Source: Methylobacter sp. (GTDB taxonomy: Bacteria > Pseudomonadota > Gammaproteobacteria > Methylococcales > Methylomonadaceae). From it: a stretch of 55,254 nucleotides of DNA. Of this stretch, positions 43,619 through 55,007 are shown in pieces. The notes beneath the pieces are model-generated. The model was not told the origin of the DNA. It worked only from the letters and a program-made list of their open reading frames with translations, and did no database searches. Each line of letters opens with the position of its first letter. Position 1 is the stretch's first letter. The stretch covers positions 1-55,254 of the forward strand of contig SCPZ01000093.1 in the NCBI GenBank assembly GCA_004299305.1. Reading direction: 5' to 3'. The translations under genes and the position numbers were made by a program.

Positions 43619-44005
43619 TTATACGCGGCGTTTTTTCGGCGGACGGCAACCATTATGTGGAATTGGCGTCACATCAACAATATTATTTATTTTAAATCCC
43701 AAATTATTCAGAGAACGCACTGCAGATTCGCGACCTGGACCGGGACCCTTGATCATAACATCAAGGTTTTTCATACCAAATTCCAAAGCAACAGACCCAG
43801 CCTTTTCTGCCGCCACCTGCGCAGCAAACGGGGTGCTCTTTCTAGACCCACGAAATCCAGAACCACCTGATGTTGCCCATGAAAGAGCATTACCTTTTCT
43901 ATCTGTGATAGTTATTATCGTATTATTAAACGAAGCATGGACATGCACTATGCCGTCTGCAACTTCTTTTTTTATACGCTTTCTAGAACGATTTTGACTC
44001 GCCAT
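43619..44005 (-). CDS. rpsK: 30S ribosomal protein S11
   Basis: 128 aa. Typical phrases are [40 protein letters not shown] and a C-terminal [13 protein letters not shown]. It forms part of the 30S platform near the E site. Between rpsM and rpsD in the alpha operon. Confidence 0.98.
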   Translation of the reverse strand: MASQNRSRKRIKKEVADGIVHVHASFNNTIITITDRKGNALSWATSGGSGFRGSRKSTPFAAQVAAEKAGSVALEFGMKNLDVMIKGPGPGRESAVRSLNNLGFKINNIVDVTPIPHNGCRPPKKRRV

Positions 44006-44031
44006 CTACTTCAACCTCTTAAAGGGATATC

Positions 44032-44388
44032 TTATTTTCTAATTGCCTTACGTGGACCTTTCCGAGTTCGAGCATTAGTTCTCGTTCTCTGCCCTCTTAA
44101 AGGCAATCCTCTACGATGTCTTATTCCGCGATAGCAACCCAGATCCATCAAACGTTTGATATTCATAGAAACTTCACGACGGAGATCCCCTTCCACTGTC
44201 ATCTTCGAAACTACATTACGAATAGCTTCCAATTGCTCTTCAGTTAGTTCTTTTATTTTTATCGAAGGTGCTATACCCACCTCAACGCAAATTTCACTTG
44301 CAGTTTGACGACCAACACCATAAATAGCAGTTAAGGCGATAACCGCGTGTTTATGATCTGGTATATTTATCCCGGCAATACGTGCCAT
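44032..44388 (-). CDS. rpsM: 30S ribosomal protein S13
   Basis: 118 aa, first gene of the alpha operon. [20 protein letters not shown] and the helix-hairpin-helix [17 protein letters not shown] are conserved, and the tail is basic ([18 protein letters not shown]). It contacts the A-site finger and the P-site tRNA. A consensus-like promoter lies just upstream. Confidence 0.98.
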   Translation of the reverse strand: MARIAGINIPDHKHAVIALTAIYGVGRQTASEICVEVGIAPSIKIKELTEEQLEAIRNVVSKMTVEGDLRREVSMNIKRLMDLGCYRGIRHRRGLPLRGQRTRTNARTRKGPRKAIRK

Positions 44389-44429
44389 CTAGATACTCCC
44401 CTTGCTAGCACTCTAAAGTAAAGCGCCAA

Positions 44430-44458
44430 ATTATAGCATTGCATTAATTATGGCGCAA
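44430..44458 (-). promoter_or_regulatory. Internal promoter of the alpha operon
   Basis: On the minus strand: TTGCGC, 17-nt spacer, then TATAAT preceded by TG-N (extended -10). It sits in the 76-bp gap between rpmJ and rpsM and would let the alpha operon (rpsM-rpsK-rpsD-rpoA-rplQ) be transcribed apart from the spc genes. Confidence 0.7.
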
Positions 44459-44464
44459 CAATTA

Positions 44465-44578
44465 TTATCCTTGTCGTTGTTTATGCTTTCCGTCTTCACA
44501 GATAACCCTAACAACACCATTTCTTTTTACAACCTTACATTTTCTACAAATCTTTTTAACAGAGGCACGAACTTTCAC
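44465..44578 (-). CDS. rpmJ: 50S ribosomal protein L36
   Basis: 37 aa: [20 protein letters not shown], then [17 protein letters not shown]. The three cysteines and one histidine form the zinc site of the C+ form. The start codon is GTG at 44578 with GGGAG as ribosome site. It lies between secY and the alpha operon, its usual place. Confidence 0.96.
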   Translation of the reverse strand: MKVRASVKKICRKCKVVKRNGVVRVICEDGKHKQRQG

Positions 44579-44610
44579 TAATAACTCCCAGATTGCTCTT
44601 GTGCAATAAT

Positions 44611-45933
44611 TTATTTTTTTAAGTTGGCTTTTTTCATTAAGCCGTCATACTGCTGTGACATAACATGAGTTTGCATCTGCGAAATGAAATCCATTACAAC
44701 CACTACAATAATCAATAAAGATGTCCCACCAAAATAAAACGGAACATTCCAGTAAACAATCAAAAACTCAGGCAACAGACAAACTAGCGTAATATAAAAT
44801 GCCCCGATTAATGTCAATCGAGTCATTACCTTATCAATATACGAACTCGTTTGAAGTCCAGGCCTTATTCCAGGTAGAAACGCGCCTGATTTCTTTAAAT
44901 TTTCTGCGGTTTCTTTTGAATTAAACACCAAAGCAGTGTAAAAGAAACAGAAGAAAATAATTGCCGTCGCATAAAAAATAACGTAAACGGGCTGACCAGG
45001 GGATAACATAGTAGCGACATCCTGCAACCAAGAAAAACCCGCGCTATTGCCAAACCACCCTGCAATGGTTGCCGGAAACAAAATTATACTTGACGCAAAA
45101 ATAGGAGGAATTACACCAGCCATATTAAGCTTGAGAGGCAAAAAACTACTTTGCCCTGCATACATCTTTCGACCTTGCTGTCTTTTCGGGTAATTAATAA
45201 GAATCCTTCTCTGCCCTCTTTCAACAAAGACCACCAGCGCAGTAACAGAAATTGATAGCAAAAACAATAAGATAATAAATACCCCATTCATCTCACCGGT
45301 TCTCGCTAATTCCAAAGTACCACCAATTGCTTTAGGCAAACCAGACACAATACCTGCAAATATAATAAGCGATATACCATTACCAATTCCTCGCTCAGTA
45401 ACCTGCTCACCCAACCACATCAAGAAAACAGTCCCCGTAACCAAGGTGACAGTTGTAATAACAATAAAGCCAATGCCCGGACTCAGAACAACCGAAAGAC
45501 CGCCCGCAGTTTGATTTTGCAAGGCCAGCGAAATCCCAATTGCTTGAAAGGTCGCCAAAACGACAGTACCAAATCGAGTGTATTGTGAAATTTTACGACG
45601 CCCCGACTCACCCTCTTTCTTTAACTGCTCCATTGCAGGAACAACAACCGTCATCAACTGCATAATAATTGATGCCGATATATAAGGCATTATACCCAAA
45701 GCAAATAAGCTTAAGCGCATCAAAGCCCCACCCGAGAACATATTAAACATGTCCAAGATAGATCCGCTTTGCTGCTCAAACATAACCGCAAGTGCCTTAG
45801 GGTCAATTCCAGGCACAGGAATATGGGCACCGACTCTATATACAAAAAAAGCTCCCAAAACAAAAAGCAATCTAGCTTTAAGCTCTGAAAAACCGCCGAC
45901 CTTGCCAGACACCTGAGCTCTTGATGTACTCAC
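44611..45933 (-). CDS. secY: Protein translocase subunit SecY
   Basis: 440 aa with ten predicted membrane helices; the central channel of SecYEG for protein export. Conserved phrases are [14 protein letters not shown] with Y for F at the first position, [15 protein letters not shown] with a small variation ([16 protein letters not shown]), [17 protein letters not shown] (here [17 protein letters not shown]), and the cytoplasmic loop with [17 protein letters not shown]. Usual length. Immediately behind rplO. Confidence 0.98.
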   Translation of the reverse strand: MSTSRAQVSGKVGGFSELKARLLFVLGAFFVYRVGAHIPVPGIDPKALAVMFEQQSGSILDMFNMFSGGALMRLSLFALGIMPYISASIIMQLMTVVVPAMEQLKKEGESGRRKISQYTRFGTVVLATFQAIGISLALQNQTAGGLSVVLSPGIGFIVITTVTLVTGTVFLMWLGEQVTERGIGNGISLIIFAGIVSGLPKAIGGTLELARTGEMNGVFIILLFLLSISVTALVVFVERGQRRILINYPKRQQGRKMYAGQSSFLPLKLNMAGVIPPIFASSIILFPATIAGWFGNSAGFSWLQDVATMLSPGQPVYVIFYATAIIFFCFFYTALVFNSKETAENLKKSGAFLPGIRPGLQTSSYIDKVMTRLTLIGAFYITLVCLLPEFLIVYWNVPFYFGGTSLLIIVVVVMDFISQMQTHVMSQQYDGLMKKANLKK

Positions 45934-46368
45934 TTAAACCTCTACTTTGCCGCCAGCAGCTTCAATAGATTCTTTAGCGCCAACAGTCGCCATTATTCCT
46001 TTTATAGTAACAGCCTTAGTTAACTCACCAGATTTAATTATTTTTGCTTTCTTTGTATAAATAGGAACAATATTAGCATCAATCAAAGCCTTAAGATCTA
46101 TCACATCAACACTTAGACCATTTAGCTCATTTAATCTAACTTCTGCTGAGTATTTACTTATTAACGAAGTAAATCCAATTTTAGGCAACCGGCGCTGCAA
46201 GGGCATCTGCCCCCCCTCAAAACCAACCTTATGAAATCCACCACTACGAGCCTTTTGCCCCTTATGACCTCTTCCACAAGTCTTACCAAGCGTACAGCCA
46301 ATTCCTCGACCCACTCGTTTAGTTTTTTTTCGAGCGCCTTCACTTGATCGAATAGTATTTAAAAACAT
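45934..46368 (-). CDS. rplO: 50S ribosomal protein L15
   Basis: 144 aa. The glycine/arginine-rich N-terminus ([28 protein letters not shown]) is the hallmark. The start overlaps the rpmD stop as TAATG, and the stop touches the secY start. Confidence 0.98.
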   Translation of the reverse strand: MFLNTIRSSEGARKKTKRVGRGIGCTLGKTCGRGHKGQKARSGGFHKVGFEGGQMPLQRRLPKIGFTSLISKYSAEVRLNELNGLSVDVIDLKALIDANIVPIYTKKAKIIKSGELTKAVTIKGIMATVGAKESIEAAGGKVEV

Positions 46369-46553
46369 TACACTTCCTCAAATTTTAGCATGTATGATAT
46401 TTTATTTATCATACCCCGGTTTTCAGGCGTATTGAGCACCACAACCGTCTGGTTTATTTTACGCAATCCCAAACCTTTCAAACAGGCTTGGTGACGCGGT
46501 AAACGCCCAAATCTGCTTTTTATCATCGTAACACTTATTTTATTGTCGGCCAT
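46368..46553 (-). CDS. rpmD: 50S ribosomal protein L30
   Basis: 61 aa from the ATG at 46553 ([20 protein letters not shown]); a GTG two codons earlier overlaps the rpsE stop and is the less likely start. [19 protein letters not shown] is the conserved core. Confidence 0.96.
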   Translation of the reverse strand: MADNKISVTMIKSRFGRLPRHQACLKGLGLRKINQTVVVLNTPENRGMINKISYMLKFEEV

Positions 46554-46558
46554 AACCA

Positions 46559-47065
46559 CTACCCAATAATCTGTTCAACTGATAAGCCGCGTTTTGCAGC
46601 TATTTGGTTGGCACTATGCATCCCTGTAAGTCCATTAATTGTCGCCCTAACGACATTAATAGGATTGCTAGTTCCAATGCATTTAGCCAACACATTATGC
46701 ACGCCGACCACTTCAAATACCGCCCTCATTGCTCCACCAGCAATAATGCCTGTACCTTCAGAAGCGGGCTGCATGTAGACCTTAGCCGCCCCAGTAGTAT
46801 TCATAATAGGATATTGCAATGTATCGCCCTTTAATGAAACTTTACGCATATTTTTGCGCGCCTGCTCCAAAGACTTCTGTATCGCAATAGGCACTTCGCG
46901 AGCCTTACTAACGCCGTACCCAACCCTACCTTCACCATCACCAACTACCGTTAGCGCCGTGAAACCAAAAACCCTACCGCCTTTTACAACCTTTGCAACA
47001 CGCCTTACATTAACTAGCTTTTCCTGCAAACCATCCGCACTAACCTGAGAAGGTGCTGTAGACAT
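46559..47065 (-). CDS. rpsE: 30S ribosomal protein S5
   Basis: 168 aa. The double-stranded RNA-binding-like domain is [20 protein letters not shown] and the C-terminal domain includes [16 protein letters not shown] and [13 protein letters not shown]. It takes part in decoding accuracy. Confidence 0.98.
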   Translation of the reverse strand: MSTAPSQVSADGLQEKLVNVRRVAKVVKGGRVFGFTALTVVGDGEGRVGYGVSKAREVPIAIQKSLEQARKNMRKVSLKGDTLQYPIMNTTGAAKVYMQPASEGTGIIAGGAMRAVFEVVGVHNVLAKCIGTSNPINVVRATINGLTGMHSANQIAAKRGLSVEQIIG

Positions 47066-47074
47066 TTTATTCCC

Positions 47075-47428
47075 CTAAAATTTCAAACCGGCTTCACGTG
47101 CCGCATCAGCCAATGCTTTAACGCGACCATGATATTTAAATCCTGAACGATCAAAAGCAACCTCAGAAACCCCTGCCGCAATTGCTTTTTGTGCGATAAA
47201 TTTCCCCACTTCAGCAGCAGCACTTATATTTCCAGTATTTTTTAACGTCGATTTAATATCAGCCTGAGTTGTAGAAGCACTAGCCAAGGTTGTTGCGCCA
47301 TCAGCACTAATAACCTGAGCATAAATATGTTGAGATGTTTTGTGAATTGACAAACGTGTTGCACTTAATTTCTTAATTTTGCTGCGCAACTTTAATGCGC
47401 GCTTCATACGAGATTGTTTCTTATCCAT
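47075..47428 (-). CDS. rplR: 50S ribosomal protein L18
   Basis: 117 aa. [20 protein letters not shown] and the C-terminal [20 protein letters not shown] with EAGLKF are the usual L18 5S-rRNA-binding signatures. Confidence 0.98.
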   Translation of the reverse strand: MDKKQSRMKRALKLRSKIKKLSATRLSIHKTSQHIYAQVISADGATTLASASTTQADIKSTLKNTGNISAAAEVGKFIAQKAIAAGVSEVAFDRSGFKYHGRVKALADAAREAGLKF

Positions 47429-47437
47429 TACGCTACC

Positions 47438-47971
47438 TTACTTCTTCTTAGCTTCTTTTCTTACGACATGCTCTTCCGCATATCTAACACCTTTACCTTT
47501 ATAAGGCTCAGGGGGACGATAAGCTCTAATTTTTGCAGCAACCTCACCAACTAATTGCTTATCACTTCCTTTGATAATAATTTCTGTTTGACTAGGCGTT
47601 TCAACAGAAATCCCTGCCGGAACTTCAAAATCGACTGGATGAGAAAAACCAAGAGCTAGATTAAGTATATTACCTTTAGCCTGAGCCCTATACCCCACTC
47701 CAATCAGAGTTAATTTTTTCTCAAAGCCTGCGGAGACACCAACAATCATGTTACTTACAATAGCTCTAGCTGTTCCGGCTTGAGCAGTAGCCTTTTTATC
47801 ATCCCTATCCCACTGAACCTGGATTACATTACCCGCAATACCTAGACCGACAGCTGAATTAATATCATAAGATAATTGACCATTACTTCCTTTTACAGTC
47901 ACATTATTACCCTCTAGTTTTATATCCACACCACTCGGGATAATCACTGGAGCCTTAGCAATTCTTGACAT
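47438..47971 (-). CDS. rplF: 50S ribosomal protein L6
   Basis: 177 aa. MSRIAKAPVIIPSGVDIKLE at the start, and the C-terminal signature RAYRPPEPYKGKGVRYAEE. It lies near the factor-binding site of the large subunit. Confidence 0.98.
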   Translation of the reverse strand: MSRIAKAPVIIPSGVDIKLEGNNVTVKGSNGQLSYDINSAVGLGIAGNVIQVQWDRDDKKATAQAGTARAIVSNMIVGVSAGFEKKLTLIGVGYRAQAKGNILNLALGFSHPVDFEVPAGISVETPSQTEIIIKGSDKQLVGEVAAKIRAYRPPEPYKGKGVRYAEEHVVRKEAKKK

Positions 47972-47986
47972 AACCTGACCTACACC

Positions 47987-48382
47987 TTAACAAACAGTAC
48001 AAATGACTTCACCGCCATGCCCAATTGAACGAGCAGCTCTGTCGGTCATAACACCATTTGACGTTGATACAATAGCAATCCCTAGCCCACCAAGAACTTT
48101 CGGCAACTCATCCTTAGATTTATAAATACGCAAACCAGGCTTACTAATTCTTTTAATATTTTCAATTACCGGAGCACCTTTATAATACTTCAATTCAATA
48201 GTCATCTCTGTATGGCTACCGATTGTTTCCGTAGAATATCCCGTAATAAAACCTTCTTCCTTTAAAACCTTAGCAATAGAAACTTTCAATTTTGACGAAG
48301 GCTGTTTAACGATTTTTTTACCAGCAGATTGACCGTTTCTAATCCGGGTCAACATGTCTGCCACTGGGTCTGTCATACTCAT
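47987..48382 (-). CDS. rpsH: 30S ribosomal protein S8
   Basis: 131 aa. [20 protein letters not shown] at the start and the C-terminal [20 protein letters not shown] with [10 protein letters not shown] central 16S-binding protein; in E. coli it also represses the spc operon. The first ATG is kept because AGAGAG lies about 9 nt upstream. Confidence 0.98.
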   Translation of the reverse strand: MSMTDPVADMLTRIRNGQSAGKKIVKQPSSKLKVSIAKVLKEEGFITGYSTETIGSHTEMTIELKYYKGAPVIENIKRISKPGLRIYKSKDELPKVLGGLGIAIVSTSNGVMTDRAARSIGHGGEVICTVC

Positions 48383-48416
48383 CTTATTAATCTCTCTAAA
48401 CTTGATCTAAAAGATC

Positions 48417-48722
48417 TTACCAACTTGCCTTTACCAAGCCTGGCACATCGCCACGCATTGTTGCTTCTCTTAGCTTGTTTCGACTAAGACCAAACTTACG
48501 GTAATAACCATGCGGACGTCCGGTTAGGTTACAACGATTACGAACCCTCGATACACTGGAGTCTCTTGGTAATTTTTGAAGTTGTAAATGAGCAGATTCT
48601 TTATCTTCAAATGAGGAGCTCGGATCCCTGATTATTTCTTTCAAAGATTTACGCCTAACATCATATTTTTGTACTAATTTTTTACGCTTATCTTCACGCG
48701 CAATCATTGATTTTTTTGCCAT
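48417..48722 (-). CDS. rpsN: 30S ribosomal protein S14 (zinc-free form)
   Basis: 101 aa, the long C-minus form without CxxC zinc pairs. [20 protein letters not shown] and the end [11 protein letters not shown] are conserved. Confidence 0.98.
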   Translation of the reverse strand: MAKKSMIAREDKRKKLVQKYDVRRKSLKEIIRDPSSSFEDKESAHLQLQKLPRDSSVSRVRNRCNLTGRPHGYYRKFGLSRNKLREATMRGDVPGLVKASW

Positions 48723-48735
48723 TTTAATGCGCCCT

Positions 48736-49275
48736 TTAGTTCTTAAATGGAAAATTAAAAAGCTTCAACAAAGCTAAACCTTCTTCATTAGTTTGAGCCG
48801 TTGTAGTTATAGTAATATCCATACCGCGTAGAGCATCAATTTTGTCATAATCAATTTCAGGAAAAATGATTTGTTCTTTAACGCCCATAGAATAATTACC
48901 ACGCCCATCGAAGCTTTTAGGGCTCAGTCCTCTAAAATCTCGAATTCGAGGAATAGAAATACTGATCAAACGATCTAAAAATTCATACATCCTATCGCTA
49001 CGCAAGGTTACCTTACACCCAATAGGCATATCATCACGAATCTTAAAACCAGCGATTGATTTTCTTGCCAGAGTAACAACAGGTTTTTGACCGGAGATTT
49101 TTTCCATGTCACTAACTGCCGATTGCAACACCTTTTTATCAGCCACAGCACCACCAACCCCCATATTTAAGGTTATTTTGGTAATACGCGGTGCCTGCAT
49201 CACAGAATTATATGCAAACTGCTCCACCAATGCTGGAAGAATTTTTTCTTTATATACGGTTTCTAGTCTAGCCAT
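48736..49275 (-). CDS. rplE: 50S ribosomal protein L5
   Basis: 179 aa. It binds 5S rRNA and contacts P-site tRNA. Conserved phrases are [40 protein letters not shown] and [20 protein letters not shown]. Confidence 0.98.
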   Translation of the reverse strand: MARLETVYKEKILPALVEQFAYNSVMQAPRITKITLNMGVGGAVADKKVLQSAVSDMEKISGQKPVVTLARKSIAGFKIRDDMPIGCKVTLRSDRMYEFLDRLISISIPRIRDFRGLSPKSFDGRGNYSMGVKEQIIFPEIDYDKIDALRGMDITITTTAQTNEEGLALLKLFNFPFKN

Positions 49276-49291
49276 GATTTTTATCTACACC

Positions 49292-49609
49292 TTATACATC
49301 AACAACTTCATTTGTTGACTTAAAATATCTGACTTTTTTTCCGTCTTCTAGAAACTTAAAGCCGACACGATCCGCTTTTTTGGTTTCGGGATTATACAAT
49401 CCAATGTTAGAAATATTGATCGGCATATCTTTGACAATAATTCCACCCGAAACCCCAGCATTTGGATTTGGTTTTTGATTTTTTTTAACCTGATTAATCC
49501 CTTCAACCAAAACCTTATTATCCTTTAAAATCCTACTTACCCTACCTGTCTTACCTTTATCCTTACCGGTACGAACGATAACTTCATCGCCTTGTTTAAT
49601 TCTTTGCAT
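49292..49609 (-). CDS. rplX: 50S ribosomal protein L24
   Basis: 105 aa. The N-terminal KOW motif [20 protein letters not shown] marks this assembly-initiator protein of the large subunit. Confidence 0.98.
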   Translation of the reverse strand: MQRIKQGDEVIVRTGKDKGKTGRVSRILKDNKVLVEGINQVKKNQKPNPNAGVSGGIIVKDMPINISNIGLYNPETKKADRVGFKFLEDGKKVRYFKSTNEVVDV

Positions 49610-49622
49610 TTCAAACCCTACC

Positions 49623-49991
49623 TTATAAAACTTCAGGAGCCAGTGAGATTATCTTCATAAATCTCTCACCTCTTAGCTCACGTGTTACAGGGCCAAAAAT
49701 GCGCGTACCAAGTGGCTGTAAATTATTATTTAGAATTACCGCAGCATTACCATCAAAGCGAATTACCGACCCATCCTGCCTACGAACACCTTTACATGTT
49801 CTAACAACCAATGCGTTATAAACCTCACCTTTTTTAACTCTTCCGCGCGGTATAGCATCTTTGATACTGACTTTGATGATATCACCAATGCCTGCATAGC
49901 GCCTATGAGATCCACCCAACACTTTGATACACATGACCCTTTTTGCACCGCTATTATCGGCGACGTCAAGGTTAGTTTGCATCTGAATCAT
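49623..49991 (-). CDS. rplN: 50S ribosomal protein L14
   Basis: 122 aa, exactly the usual length. [20 protein letters not shown] and [20 protein letters not shown] are conserved. First gene of the spc group, 41 nt behind rpsQ. Confidence 0.98.
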   Translation of the reverse strand: MIQMQTNLDVADNSGAKRVMCIKVLGGSHRRYAGIGDIIKVSIKDAIPRGRVKKGEVYNALVVRTCKGVRRQDGSVIRFDGNAAVILNNNLQPLGTRIFGPVTRELRGERFMKIISLAPEVL

Positions 49992-50032
49992 GATTTATTC
50001 CTAATTATCTATTTATTAAATAGCCTAGAATG

Positions 50033-50296
50033 CTATTTGTTTGCACTTTCTAAGACTTGAACCAATATAAAGGCCTTATTCTTAGACATAGGTCTGCATG
50101 ATGTAATGGACACTACGTCGCCTTCATGGCAAATATTCTGTTCATCATGAGCCATCATTTTTGTTGAACGTTTAATGTATTTACCGTAAATAGGATGCTT
50201 TACAACTCGCTCAACTAAAACTGTAATGGTTTTATTCATTTTATTACTAACAACCCGACCAGTGATCGTCCGTAACTTAGTTACATTTTCGCTCAT
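50033..50296 (-). CDS. rpsQ: 30S ribosomal protein S17
   Basis: 87 aa. The OB-fold protein with [20 protein letters not shown] and [16 protein letters not shown]. It starts 1 nt after rpmC. Confidence 0.98.
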   Translation of the reverse strand: MSENVTKLRTITGRVVSNKMNKTITVLVERVVKHPIYGKYIKRSTKMMAHDEQNICHEGDVVSITSCRPMSKNKAFILVQVLESANK

Positions 50297-50297
50297 T

Positions 50298-50489
50298 TTA
50301 TGCGCTCGCCATTTCGTTTAAGATGGTATGGATACGTGCTACATCACGCCTAACCTTTTTCACTTGATCCGGTTTAGACAGCTGCCCTGTACCTTTTTGC
50401 ATTTTAAGATTAAATTGTTCGCGCGACAATTCGAGCAACATTGTCCCTAATTCGTCTTTTGATTTTTGGCGTAATTCGATTGCTTTCAT
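50298..50489 (-). CDS. rpmC: 50S ribosomal protein L29
   Basis: 63 aa, all helical: [20 protein letters not shown], then [11 protein letters not shown] and [14 protein letters not shown]. It lines the exit tunnel. The start overlaps the rplP stop by 1 nt. Confidence 0.98.
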   Translation of the reverse strand: MKAIELRQKSKDELGTMLLELSREQFNLKMQKGTGQLSKPDQVKKVRRDVARIHTILNEMASA

Positions 50490-50902
50490 TACATTATTGT
50501 CCGAGCAGTAAAAAGTGTTTTCAAAGGCAATTTAGCAGCACCTAAAGCAAATGCTTCACGCGCTAATTCCTCAGAAACACCCTGTATTTCATAGAGCATT
50601 GTTCCAGGCTTAACCTGAGCAACCCAGTATTCTACACTACCTTTTCCTTTTCCCATACGAACTTCCAATGGTTTTTTAGTAATTGGCTTATCTGGGAAAA
50701 TTCTAATCCAAATCTTACCGCCACGCTTGACATGACGCGTAATAGTCCTACGCGCAGATTCAATCTGGCGAGCAGTAAGTCTACCACGTTCAATTGACTT
50801 AAGGCCAAAATCACCAAAACTTACTGATGATCCACGTACGGCAGTACCGTTATTTCTGCCTTTATGTTGTTTACGGAACTTAGTTCTTTTAGGTTGAAGC
50901 AT
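50489..50902 (-). CDS. rplP: 50S ribosomal protein L16
   Basis: 137 aa. [20 protein letters not shown] and [20 protein letters not shown] are conserved. It lies near the A site and supports tRNA accommodation. Confidence 0.98.
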   Translation of the reverse strand: MLQPKRTKFRKQHKGRNNGTAVRGSSVSFGDFGLKSIERGRLTARQIESARRTITRHVKRGGKIWIRIFPDKPITKKPLEVRMGKGKGSVEYWVAQVKPGTMLYEIQGVSEELAREAFALGAAKLPLKTLFTARTIM

Positions 50903-50920
50903 TTTTCTCTATCCCTTCAA

Positions 50921-51592
50921 CTATTTTTTAGATTCTGAATTAATAGATGCAATATGCGCATCCATATCGAATACTTCACCCTTGAATATCCACACCTTAA
51001 TACCAATAATTCCATAGGTAGTATGAGCTTCAGCAGTTGCGTAATCAATGTCCGCCCTTAAGGTATGCAGAGGAACACGCCCCTCTCTATACCATTCACT
51101 TCGAGCAATTTCAGCACCGTTTAACCGACCGCCAACGTTGATTTTTATACCTTCCGCCCCTAACCGCATTGTATTGGTTACAGCGCGCTTCATTGCTCGA
51201 CGATACATAATCCTTTTTTCAAGTTGCTGAGCCACGCCTTCAGCAACCAACTGCGCATCTAATTCGGGCTTTCTAATCTCTTCGACGTTAAGCTGAACAG
51301 GGATCCCCATTATCTTAGACACCGCTTGTCTTAATGCTTCGATATCCTCGCCCTTTTTACCTATTACAATACCTGGCCTTGCAGTATGTATTGTAATATG
51401 CGCATTATTCGGAGGACGGTTAATCTGAATACGACTTACAGAAGCATGAGCTAACTTTTTCTTAATGTAGTCCCTGACTGTCAAATCTTGATGCAGGAAA
51501 ACAGAATAATCCTGACTACTTGCATACCATCTTGAATTCCAATCTTTTACAATGCCTAAGCGTATACCTGTTGGATGTACCTTTTGACCCAT
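50921..51592 (-). CDS. rpsC: 30S ribosomal protein S3
   Basis: 223 aa. A KH domain with [20 protein letters not shown] and a C-terminal domain containing [20 protein letters not shown]. It forms part of the mRNA entry helicase. Confidence 0.98.
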   Translation of the reverse strand: MGQKVHPTGIRLGIVKDWNSRWYASSQDYSVFLHQDLTVRDYIKKKLAHASVSRIQINRPPNNAHITIHTARPGIVIGKKGEDIEALRQAVSKIMGIPVQLNVEEIRKPELDAQLVAEGVAQQLEKRIMYRRAMKRAVTNTMRLGAEGIKINVGGRLNGAEIARSEWYREGRVPLHTLRADIDYATAEAHTTYGIIGIKVWIFKGEVFDMDAHIASINSESKK

Positions 51593-51601
51593 TTTCTGCC
51601 C

Positions 51602-51937
51602 CTACTCGTATTCTGCGACTTTAACTGTAATATGGCAGGTTCTTTTAAGGATATGATTTGCACGTCCTTTAGCTCTTGCCTTGAATCTTTTCATGGTCGC
51701 CCCTTCATTCACATAAACGGTAGACACTTTTAATTCGTCAATATCTGCGCTTTCATTATGTTCCGCATTAGCGATAGCAGATTCAAGAATCTTTTTGATA
51801 ATCGCAGCAGCTTTTTTTGAGCTAAACTTCAATAGGTTTAGCGCCTTTTCAACCGGCAAGCCACGAATCTGATCGCCTACTAACCGTGCTTTTTGCGCAG
51901 ATAGCGGCGCATTTTTTAATTTTGCTGAAACTTCCAT
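51602..51937 (-). CDS. rplV: 50S ribosomal protein L22
   Basis: 111 aa. Conserved [20 protein letters not shown] and the tunnel-reaching hairpin with [20 protein letters not shown]. Confidence 0.98.
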   Translation of the reverse strand: MEVSAKLKNAPLSAQKARLVGDQIRGLPVEKALNLLKFSSKKAAAIIKKILESAIANAEHNESADIDELKVSTVYVNEGATMKRFKARAKGRANHILKRTCHITVKVAEYE

Positions 51938-51945
51938 AACACAAC

Positions 51946-52218
51946 CTATCTAGATTTCTTATCAGCCACGTGGCCTTTATATGTGCGAGTTGGGGAAAAC
52001 TCACCTAATTTATGCCCGACCATGTTCTCAGAAATCAGAACGGGGATGTGCAGGCGTCCATTATGGATTGCAATAGTCAAACCCAGCATATCAGGAATGA
52101 TCATTGATCTTCTTGACCATGTTTTAATCGGTTTCCGATTATTAGTACTTACAGCATCCTCAACTTTTTTAAGCAGATGATGATCAATAAAAGGACCTTT
52201 TTTAATTGAACGTGGCAC
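51946..52218 (-). CDS. rpsS: 30S ribosomal protein S19
   Basis: 90 aa. [40 protein letters not shown] and [16 protein letters not shown] are typical. Sits in the 30S head beside S13. Confidence 0.98.
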   Translation of the reverse strand: MPRSIKKGPFIDHHLLKKVEDAVSTNNRKPIKTWSRRSMIIPDMLGLTIAIHNGRLHIPVLISENMVGHKLGEFSPTRTYKGHVADKKSR

Positions 52219-52230
52219 GCTAATTCCTCT

Positions 52231-53058
52231 CTATTTGAGCTTACGACGTCTGATAATCATATTATCAGTACGTTTATTATTTCTGGTTTTATAACCCTTT
52301 GTCGGCATCCCCCAAGGAGATACAGGGTGCCTACCGCCAGATGTACGGCCTTCACCACCACCATGTGGATGATCAACCGGGTTCATTACAACACCACGAA
52401 CCGTCGGACGAACACCGCGCCATCTTGATGCCCCCGCTTTTCCGAGCGAAACAAGATTGTGCTCTGAGTTTGAAACCTCACCAATAACGGCGCGGCAATC
52501 AGCCATAACCTTACGCATTTCACCTGACCGTAACCTAATGGTTGCGTGAGCACCGTCTTTAGCTACCAACTGAACTGAAGTGCCAGCACTTCGAGCAATT
52601 TGAGCGCCCTTGCCAGGCTTTAATTCTACACAATGAACTGTTGTACCCATTGGTATATTTCTCAGAGGCATACAGTTACCCGGCTTAACAGCAGTGGTTT
52701 CAGAAGAAAGAATCTCCTGTCCTACCTCAAGCCCTTTAGGCGCAATGATATATTTACGCTCACCGTCTTTAAATAACACCAGAGCGATATTGGCGGTTCT
52801 GTTTGGGTCATACTCCAGACGCTCAACAACGGCGGAAATATCGACTTTATTTCTTTTAAAATCAATGATCCGGTAGTGTTGTTTATGACCACCACCTATA
52901 TGACGCGTTGTTATACGTCCATTATTATTACGCCCGCCAGTCTTGCTCTTTTTACTAAGCAAAGGGGCATACGGTTTGCCTTTGTGCAAATCATCATTTT
53001 TGATCCGCACTACAAACCGTGAACCCGGTGACGTCGGTTTAGACTTTACAATAGCCAT
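52231..53058 (-). CDS. rplB: 50S ribosomal protein L2
   Basis: 275 aa. Peptidyl-transferase-neighbouring protein. Signature [20 protein letters not shown] near the C-terminus, with [20 protein letters not shown] at the N-terminal side. Usual length. Confidence 0.98.
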   Translation of the reverse strand: MAIVKSKPTSPGSRFVVRIKNDDLHKGKPYAPLLSKKSKTGGRNNNGRITTRHIGGGHKQHYRIIDFKRNKVDISAVVERLEYDPNRTANIALVLFKDGERKYIIAPKGLEVGQEILSSETTAVKPGNCMPLRNIPMGTTVHCVELKPGKGAQIARSAGTSVQLVAKDGAHATIRLRSGEMRKVMADCRAVIGEVSNSEHNLVSLGKAGASRWRGVRPTVRGVVMNPVDHPHGGGEGRTSGGRHPVSPWGMPTKGYKTRNNKRTDNMIIRRRKLK

Positions 53059-53099
53059 GCTTTCTACCGTTTCCTATTGATCTTTTAAAACTTAAATTA

Positions 53100-53399
53100 T
53101 TAAGCAGCGGCAAAATCTATGTCATGGCCGGGCTTAAGTTTTACATAAGCCTTCTTCCAATCAGATCGCTGCCCCAATGAGCCGCCAAATCTTTTCTGCT
53201 TGCCTTTAACGTTTAAAACCTGAACTGAATCTACTTCAACTTTAAACATTAGCTCCACTGCACTTTTAACTTGTTTTTTAGTTGCTTGTTTTTGCACCTT
53301 AAAAACAAATCGATTATTTTTTTCAGCAGCAATAGTGCTTTTCTCGGATATAATCGGAGCCTGTAGCACACCCGCTAAGTGGTATTTATTTAAACTCAC
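53100..53399 (-). CDS. rplW: 50S ribosomal protein L23
   Basis: 99 aa. Docking site for signal recognition particle and trigger factor at the tunnel exit. [20 protein letters not shown] is conserved. Start overlaps the rplD stop (ATGA). Confidence 0.98.
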   Translation of the reverse strand: MSLNKYHLAGVLQAPIISEKSTIAAEKNNRFVFKVQKQATKKQVKSAVELMFKVEVDSVQVLNVKGKQKRFGGSLGQRSDWKKAYVKLKPGHDIDFAAA

Positions 53400-54016
53400 G
53401 CCAATCGCTCCTCTATTTGCTTTAACGCACCAGGTGTAGCAATAACTTTATCGGCTGAGACCAATAAAACCGGGCTTAAATTAATCGCCTCAATCACTTC
53501 TACATAAGGTATGTTTCTTGATGCTAAAGCTAAGTTTGCATCGACACTCTCTACAACAATCAAAATACGCTTTGCATCAATGTTCTTTATTGCTGCATTT
53601 AACTCTTTGGTTTTCGGACTGGAAGGCAATATATCACTACTTACCACCAATCGATCCTGTCTTAGCAACTCAGACAGAATTGACCGGATACCAACCCGAA
53701 ACATTTTCTTATTCAGCTTTTGCTCATAATTCCTAGGCCTTGCAGCAAATGCGACACCGCCTGTCCTCCAAACCGGGCTACGCGTTGTACCCGATCTTGC
53801 ACGCCCCGTCCCTTTTTGTCTCCATGGCTTTGAACCACCACCACTTACATCGGACCGTGTCTTCTGAGCCTTAGTTCCAGCACGAGCGCCAGCCAGATGC
53901 CTAACAACCAATTGATGAACTAAAGTCTCATTAAAAACCTGACCAAAAATAGCTTCGGTTACCTCCACGTTTCCAGCAGAGTCTTTTTCACTTAAAGCAG
54001 GTACTTGCATACTCAT
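53396..54016 (-). CDS. rplD: 50S ribosomal protein L4
   Basis: 206 aa. The tunnel loop with [20 protein letters not shown] and [17 protein letters not shown] is conserved. In E. coli L4 represses its own operon. It follows rplC by 3 nt; an alternative start lies two codons inside. Confidence 0.97.
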   Translation of the reverse strand: MSMQVPALSEKDSAGNVEVTEAIFGQVFNETLVHQLVVRHLAGARAGTKAQKTRSDVSGGGSKPWRQKGTGRARSGTTRSPVWRTGGVAFAARPRNYEQKLNKKMFRVGIRSILSELLRQDRLVVSSDILPSSPKTKELNAAIKNIDAKRILIVVESVDANLALASRNIPYVEVIEAINLSPVLLVSADKVIATPGALKQIEERLA

Positions 54017-54019
54017 GGC

Positions 54020-54670
54020 TTAACCTTTATTTCGCATTTTCATAGCAGGTGTAATGATTACATCACCGCCTTTAGCACCAGGCACGGCGCCTTTTACTAG
54101 AATTAAATTTCTTGCTGTATCTATTGAATGAATAGTCAGATTTTGAACTGTAACTTTTTCAGCCCCCATATGACCTTCCATTTTCTTTCCTTTAAATACG
54201 CGGCCCGGTGTTTGACACATACCGATAGAACCCAATACCCTGTGTGAGCGAGAGTTACCGTGTGTAGCATCCTGCATGCTGAAGTTGTGACGTTTTATGC
54301 CACCAGCAAAACCTTTACCGATGCTTTTTCCCTGAACATCAACAACCTGACCAGCAGAGAAAATATCTAAAGATAGCTGAGATCCGGCAGACAAGCCCTC
54401 ACCCTCCCCTTCTTCGAGCCTAAACTCCCAAAGGCCGCGCCCAGCTGTCACGTTAGCCGCTGCATAATGACCCGCCATTGCTTTGTTGACTCTAGAAGAT
54501 TTTTTATCGCCCGCTGCTACTTGGATCGAACGATATCCATCAACTTCAATACCTTTAACCTGAGTAACTCTGTTTGAGTCAATCTGGAGTACAGTAACTG
54601 GTACTGACGAACCATCTTCACAAAAAACTCTGGTCATACCACATTTACGACCTATTAGACCTATTGACAT
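54020..54670 (-). CDS. rplC: 50S ribosomal protein L3
   Basis: 216 aa. The N-terminus [20 protein letters not shown] and the central [20 protein letters not shown] with [13 protein letters not shown], the loop that reaches the peptidyl-transferase centre, are conserved. It carries the glutamine that is methylated by PrmB in relatives ([11 protein letters not shown]). Confidence 0.98.
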   Translation of the reverse strand: MSIGLIGRKCGMTRVFCEDGSSVPVTVLQIDSNRVTQVKGIEVDGYRSIQVAAGDKKSSRVNKAMAGHYAAANVTAGRGLWEFRLEEGEGEGLSAGSQLSLDIFSAGQVVDVQGKSIGKGFAGGIKRHNFSMQDATHGNSRSHRVLGSIGMCQTPGRVFKGKKMEGHMGAEKVTVQNLTIHSIDTARNLILVKGAVPGAKGGDVIITPAMKMRNKG

Positions 54671-54690
54671 CTGCCAATTCCCCTGCTTTT

Positions 54691-55002
54691 TTAATTCAAC
54701 TTTATTTGAACATCAACACCAGCTGCAAGATCCAACTTCATCAATGCATCTACGGTTTTTTCTGTTGGTTCAACGATATCCAATAACCTTTTATAGGTTC
54801 TCAATTCATACTGATCTCTCGCATCTTTATTCACATGCGGAGAGATCAAAATCGTAAAACGTTCTTTTTTAGTAGGCAAGGGAATCGGGCCTTTGACTTG
54901 AGCACCCGTTCTTCTTGCTGTTTCTACTATCTCACCAGCCGATTGATCAATCAATTTATGATCAAATGATTTCAAACGGATTCTGATAGTTTGATTAGAC
55001 AT
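54691..55002 (-). CDS. rpsJ: 30S ribosomal protein S10
   Basis: 103 aa. [20 protein letters not shown] and [20 protein letters not shown] are conserved; S10 is also the NusE antitermination factor. It starts only 5 nt after the tuf stop, so there is no room for an E. coli-type S10 leader and the gene is probably co-transcribed with tuf. Confidence 0.98.
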   Translation of the reverse strand: MSNQTIRIRLKSFDHKLIDQSAGEIVETARRTGAQVKGPIPLPTKKERFTILISPHVNKDARDQYELRTYKRLLDIVEPTEKTVDALMKLDLAAGVDVQIKLN

Positions 55003-55007
55003 ATATA

